A DNA stretch of 64,000 nt from positions 62,001 to 126,000 of the forward strand of contig PHAB01000007.1 of the NCBI GenBank assembly GCA_002840275.1. The letters run 5' to 3'. A program made the position numbers and the translations under genes. The notes beneath the pieces are model-generated. The model saw nothing but the letters and a program-made list of their open reading frames with translations, had not been told where the DNA came from and did not search any database. The stretch's first letter is position 1. Every line of letters begins with the position of its first letter. Origin of the DNA: Firmicutes bacterium HGW-Firmicutes-14. GTDB taxonomy: Bacteria; Bacillota; Thermincolia; Thermincolales; UBA2595. Shown one piece after another: positions 60,537-64,000 of this stretch.

Positions 60537-60614
60537 ACCTGCAGGGCCCTCCCTTTTGTTGTCTGTTATTGCGAACGGCTAACCAGAAGTATAAATCTCA
60601 TTATGGGGTTCGTT

Positions 60615-60764
60615 TTAACCTTTAGGTTTAAAGGTTTCACATTTGGTCTGGTCAGAATTACCTGACTTGGGAACACCGTTGTGGTCAACCTGAATCATAG
60701 GTGCATCACATTTTATGTTACTGTTATACTCACATTCTGTAACTGAACACTTGATTTCCGCCAT
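60615..60764 (-). CDS. DUF1540 small Cys-rich protein
   Basis: The 49-residue protein has the DUF1540 pattern of four spaced Cys residues (IKCSVTECEYNSNIKCDAP, then TKCETFKPKG), likely binding a metal. DUF1540 proteins are common in spore-forming Clostridia and are of unknown role. AAGGAGGTGAC lies 5 bases before the ATG at 60764. It is a single gene just outside the mobile element. Confidence 0.82.
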   Translation of the reverse strand: MAEIKCSVTECEYNSNIKCDAPMIQVDHNGVPKSGNSDQTKCETFKPKG

Positions 60765-60856
60765 GCTGTCACCTCCTTATGGTATTCTAAGATTATTATT
60801 TACCACAATAAATTCATTCATGCAGGGATTGAAATGTCCGACTGTTTATAATAAAA

Positions 60857-60886
60857 AGAAGGCAAACCTGGTCAGGTTTGCCTTCT
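60857..60886. terminator. Hairpin upstream of cytochrome-b5-like gene
   Basis: A perfect 14-base-pair stem (60857-60870 with 60873-60886). T residues follow on the minus side. It lies between two divergent genes, so it may stop unwanted transcripts rather than end a visible gene. Confidence 0.55.
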
Positions 60887-60968
60887 ATTCGATTGCAGAT
60901 CAACTTTAGTCAAATCACTTAGATCCTTAATATATTGTTAGTAGTAATAAATTTAAGGAGAATCGAAA

Positions 60969-61403
60969 ATGAATGGTTTTGAATTGATTCGCGGGCAGAC
61001 GAATAACCTGTTAATTGAAATAAATGGTTATATTAACTGTTTGCACCTTACACCATGCCCATATACAAGAAACATGCTCCTCACCTTATTAAGACAAAAA
61101 ATCTCTTTTCTCAGCTTTTTAAATAACCTTCAATATAGTCTCGGAGTCCGCCAGCCGGATATATTACCACAACAAACATTTACTGTGGAACAATTATCAA
61201 AATATGATGGCAAAAACGGTCAGCCGGCTTATATCGCAGTAAACGGATTGGTATATGATGTGACCAATTCCGCAGCATGGGCGGCGGCAACCCATTTTGG
61301 GCTTAGCGCCGGGAGAGATTTAACCCGGGAATTTTTAAATTGTCACCAAGAACAACAGCAAATTCTCAATTCATTACCGGTAATTGGACGATTGGTCCAA
61401 TGA
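60969..61403 (+). CDS. Cytochrome-b5-like domain protein linked to hydrogenase
   Basis: The 144-residue protein has an N-terminal helical part (residues 1-60) and a C-terminal cytochrome-b5-like fold (FTVEQLSKYDGKNGQPAYIAVNGLVYDVTNSAAWAAATHFGLSAG). The HPGG heme loop is not conserved; His in THFG and a later His are the only candidates, so heme binding is uncertain. AAGGAG precedes the ATG. Its stop overlaps the hydrogenase small-subunit start (ATGA), so it is part of the hydrogenase operon and may carry electrons or aid assembly. Confidence 0.75.
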   Translation: MNGFELIRGQTNNLLIEINGYINCLHLTPCPYTRNMLLTLLRQKISFLSFLNNLQYSLGVRQPDILPQQTFTVEQLSKYDGKNGQPAYIAVNGLVYDVTNSAAWAAATHFGLSAGRDLTREFLNCHQEQQQILNSLPVIGRLVQ

Positions 61404-62281
61404 AAATAAGTGAATGTCCCGTCAATAAGCTGGGTGTTTCAGCAGCCCAAAAACTCATTGACCGGGTAGTGGCCGAAGCCAGGAAGGGCAGGTTAAAAAA
61501 AAGGAACCTGGTTTGGCTTGAAGCAACAGGTTGTTCCGGAAACATTATTTCTTTACTTAATGGCAGCAACCCTGATTTCAGATATTTTATAAGGGATATG
61601 GTTAACCTCGTTTATAATAACAGTCTGATGGCATCAGAGGGAGAAGCGGCTTTTGAACATTTGGTGAGGGTTTCGACGGCTGATTTTATTCTGGCTGTAG
61701 AGGGTGCAGTTGCGACAAAAGATAAAGGCCTCTACAACGTTATAGGTAATTGGAAGGGTAAACCGGTAACAGCAATAGATGCTGTGAGGTGGTTGGGAGA
61801 GAGGGCTGCCCATGTTATTGCCGTGGGAGCATGTGCAACCCACGGCGGGCCTTCAGCAGCAAAACCCAATCCATCGCAATCTGTAAGCGTCCAATCTGTG
61901 TTGAAAAGAAAAGTTATCAAACTCCCCGGCTGTCCATGTCACCCGGACTGGTTTCTCGGAACTCTGGCCCACCTTTTATTATATGGTCAGCCATTGCTTG
62001 ATGAATTTGACAGGCCGCTAATGTTCTACGGAACACTGATTCATGACCTGTGTCCAAGAAGGTCCTTTTTTGAAAAGGGAATTTTCGCGGAAAAACTTGG
62101 GGAGAAAACCTGTATGTTTAAATTGGGGTGCCGCGGGCCGGTGACCAGGGTTGACTGTCCTGTCAGGCAATGGAACGATTACGTAAACTGGCCGATAGGT
62201 GATGACACCCCGTGCATTGGGTGTGCACAATTTGGCTTTCCTGATGCTATGGAACCGTTTATTAGTTATGACATTACTTGA
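61400..62281 (+). CDS. [NiFe] hydrogenase small subunit, no Tat signal
   Basis: The subunit carries the Fe-S clusters that move electrons from the Ni-Fe site. Visible cluster ligands are EATGCSGN, GACATHGG and GCPCHPDW (proximal and medial region), then KLGCRGPVTRVDCPVRQWN and CIGCAQFGFPD. The 293-residue chain begins MKISECPVNKL and has no twin-arginine signal, so the enzyme should be cytosolic, unlike typical membrane uptake hydrogenases. The start at ATG 61400 overlaps the previous stop. The large subunit starts 13 bases later. Confidence 0.92.
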   Translation: MKISECPVNKLGVSAAQKLIDRVVAEARKGRLKKRNLVWLEATGCSGNIISLLNGSNPDFRYFIRDMVNLVYNNSLMASEGEAAFEHLVRVSTADFILAVEGAVATKDKGLYNVIGNWKGKPVTAIDAVRWLGERAAHVIAVGACATHGGPSAAKPNPSQSVSVQSVLKRKVIKLPGCPCHPDWFLGTLAHLLLYGQPLLDEFDRPLMFYGTLIHDLCPRRSFFEKGIFAEKLGEKTCMFKLGCRGPVTRVDCPVRQWNDYVNWPIGDDTPCIGCAQFGFPDAMEPFISYDIT

Positions 62282-62294
62282 AAGAGGTTTTTTC

Positions 62295-63701
62295 ATGGCA
62301 CGCAAACTGATTATAAATCCGCTCACCCGGATCAGCGGATTTGCCGAGATTGAGGTAACCATCGAAAACAACAAAATTGCCGAAGCAATGACAAAAGGTT
62401 TTCTGTTCAGGGGTTTTGAAAAGATATTAAAAGGAAGACCACCTCTTGATGCCATATATTTAACCCAGAGAATTTGCGGGATTTGTTCAGCTGCTCACTC
62501 TATGGGCTCGACCCTGGCGCTGGAAGACGCATTAAACATTATACCGCCCGAACAGGGAAGATATTTAAGAGATTTTTTACATGGATGTGAATTTCTCCAA
62601 AATCACATAAGGCATTTTTATCAATACACTGTGCCTGATTTTGTGAGACTGCCCGAAGTATCAACCATATATTCAAAAAAGAACGGTGATTACCGGCTGC
62701 CTGAAAAAGTCAATAAGAGGATTTCCGGGAACTACTTCGCATCCCTTGAATACAGCAGGCAGGCCCATGAGATGCTGGCTGTCCTGGGCGGAAAAGCCCC
62801 GCACAACCATGGAATATTTATTAATGGAATTACTACCCAGCCGGCCGCAGATAAGATTATTAAGATCAAATCAATCTTAAACAAAATCAAAGAGTTTATT
62901 GAAAACAAAATGATTCCGGATGTTTATTGTCTGGCGGAATACTACTCTGATTGTTTGGGCATGGGGGAGAGTTACGGTAATTTTTTAAGTTATGGATGTT
63001 TTGATAACTATTCTGATCTGGGCAGTCTTTATGTAGAACCTAATGTCTATTCTAATGGTCAAAAAGTAAAATTAAATCCGGATAAAATTACGGAAAATAT
63101 CGATTACTCTTGGTATGACAATGGCCCAAGTACTTATAAACCCTTTGAAACAGTGCCTGAGGCTGACCGGGAAAAAAGCCGGGCATATTCGTGGGTAAAG
63201 GCCCCAAGATATATGGGTTTGCCGTTCGAAGTGGGACCCCTGGCCAGGTTGTGGTTAACCGGAGAATACAGAAGAGGGATATCAGCTATGGACAGGACTA
63301 TTGCCAGGGTTTTGGAGGCCAGGAAAATTACAGCGATAATGGTGAAATTATTAGAAAACATTATGCCTGATATATCAGTTCAGCAAGAATATACTGTACC
63401 TCTTGCTGCCCAAGGCAGCGGACTGGTAGATACTACAAGAGGCGCTTTAGGCCACTGGCTGAAAATAGAAAACAAAGTTCTCTCTTTTTACCAGATCATC
63501 ACACCCACGGTATGGAATTTCTCTTCCCGGGACAGTGATTTCCGCGGAGTTGCTGAAAAGGCCTTAATAGGTACGCCAATTGAAAATAAGGATAACCCGG
63601 TTGAAATTGGCCGGATTCTCCGTTCCTTTGACCCGTGCATATCATGTGCCACCCACATTTATATTCCCGGACACGAAGTTAGGACCATCCAGATAGTATG
63701 A
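62295..63701 (+). CDS. [NiFe] hydrogenase large subunit
   Basis: This subunit holds the Ni-Fe(CN)2CO centre. The N-terminal RICGICSAAHS and C-terminal DPCISCATH motifs supply four Cys ligands; Sec does not replace any of them. Fourteen residues follow the final His and would be removed by a maturation protease. The 468-residue length is at the short end for the family. ATG 62295 follows AAGAGG. No hyp maturation genes are in the window. Together with the small subunit it probably oxidises or produces H2 in the cytosol. Confidence 0.93.
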   Translation: MARKLIINPLTRISGFAEIEVTIENNKIAEAMTKGFLFRGFEKILKGRPPLDAIYLTQRICGICSAAHSMGSTLALEDALNIIPPEQGRYLRDFLHGCEFLQNHIRHFYQYTVPDFVRLPEVSTIYSKKNGDYRLPEKVNKRISGNYFASLEYSRQAHEMLAVLGGKAPHNHGIFINGITTQPAADKIIKIKSILNKIKEFIENKMIPDVYCLAEYYSDCLGMGESYGNFLSYGCFDNYSDLGSLYVEPNVYSNGQKVKLNPDKITENIDYSWYDNGPSTYKPFETVPEADREKSRAYSWVKAPRYMGLPFEVGPLARLWLTGEYRRGISAMDRTIARVLEARKITAIMVKLLENIMPDISVQQEYTVPLAAQGSGLVDTTRGALGHWLKIENKVLSFYQIITPTVWNFSSRDSDFRGVAEKALIGTPIENKDNPVEIGRILRSFDPCISCATHIYIPGHEVRTIQIV

Positions 63702-63738
63702 TGAAACACAGCAGATTTTAAAATGTTTTAATTAATAG

Positions 63739-63999
63739 TCATGAACTGCGGGGAGCCCACAGGATAACAGAAACGCCAACCATACAAATCAAAGCCCCTG
63801 TCCAGTCATAAAAATCAGGAACTTTCCTGTCAACACCCCAACCCCAAAGAAGCGACATGATGATGAAAACCCCGCCATATGCAGCGTAAACCCTGCCAAA
63901 GGCAGGGAATTTCTGTAAGGTAGGGATGACACCATATGACATCAAAATTAATCCGCCAATAAGCCCGTACGATATAGGCCTGGCTTCCCGCAGCCAAAG
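63739..63999 (-). CDS. YnfA-family (UPF0060) membrane protein, 5' end beyond window
   Basis: The frame is open to the window edge, giving 86 visible residues with [50 protein letters not shown] and the end [20 protein letters not shown], the signature of UPF0060/YnfA. These four-segment proteins belong to the small multidrug resistance-like fold; the function is unclear. About 20 N-terminal residues are missing. It converges on the hydrogenase operon. Confidence 0.88.
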   Translation of the reverse strand, partial: LWLREARPISYGLIGGLILMSYGVIPTLQKFPAFGRVYAAYGGVFIIMSLLWGWGVDRKVPDFYDWTGALICMVGVSVILWAPRSS

Positions 64000-64000
64000 C

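Noticed and set aside
55645-60557. Outer arms as part of a longer (about 46-base) terminal inverted repeat
   Set aside because: The match outside the 24-base core is imperfect with gaps, and the arms form a good terminator stem for the SLH gene, so they are better read as target DNA.
63624-63701. Selenocysteine in the hydrogenase large subunit
   Set aside because: Both C-terminal ligands are encoded by TGC/TGT Cys codons (DPCISCATH); there is no in-frame TGA.

Overview
The window looks like a chromosome segment of an anaerobic, endospore-forming Bacillota (Clostridia, Peptococcaceae/Desulfotomaculum-like). The evidence is strong AGGAGG-type ribosome sites with many TTG and GTG starts, a small acid-soluble spore protein, a GerD-like germination lipoprotein, a Spo0E-like phosphatase, comA/comB (sulfolactate synthesis), two-cluster ferredoxin, Feo iron uptake, a [NiFe] hydrogenase, and two genes that make sense only if in-frame UGA is read as selenocysteine. 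Base composition is intermediate. No rRNA, tRNA or CRISPR array was seen.

Layout. 1-6.7 kb: housekeeping genes (FxsA, guaB, MoxR/VWA pair, Spo0E-like, ferritin-like). 6.8-9.3 kb: feoA-feoB with Fur-like boxes and a small zinc-ribbon gene. 9.4-29.8 kb: a large ethanolamine-utilisation locus. It has two APC permeases, the EutW/EutV sensor and antiterminator, a leader with a dual-hexaloop ANTAR target and terminator, then eutH-B-C-A-L-T-J, an EutS-like shell gene, eutN, pduS, pduT, eutQ, eutM, an EutK-like shell gene, eutE, pduL and ackA. Ethanolamine is imported and split by adenosylcobalamin-dependent EutBC inside a protein shell. Acetaldehyde becomes acetyl-CoA (EutE), acetyl phosphate (PduL), then acetate plus ATP (AckA). 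PduS/PduT offer an electron path out of the shell. No eutG-like alcohol dehydrogenase is present, which suits oxidation to acetate.

29.9-55.6 kb: mixed genes. These include a Fur-family regulator, a HesB-like selenoprotein behind a CsoR/CstR-type palindrome, two GGDEF proteins, a PilZ protein, two half-size TauE/SafE proteins, two DUF3786 paralogues, RodA/FtsW, a solitary N6-adenine methyltransferase, a DUF1858-type CxxU selenoprotein, MinC, a two-component system with GerD, IadA, ComA/ComB, an MFS exporter, and a secreted HExxH protein next to a decayed SLH-domain gene.

55.7-60.5 kb: the most unusual part. An apparent transposon of about 4.9 kb is bounded by perfect 24-bp inverted repeats. 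It carries a 1051-residue type IIG-like restriction-methyltransferase whose stop overlaps the start of an ISL3-family transposase (TGATG). It appears to have inserted in the loop of the SLH gene's own terminator, leaving an imperfect 9-bp duplication. 60.6-64 kb: a DUF1540 gene, a cytochrome-b5-like protein with [NiFe] hydrogenase small and large subunits in one operon, and a YnfA-family protein cut by the window edge. All functions are read from sequence patterns and family knowledge; no database search was run.
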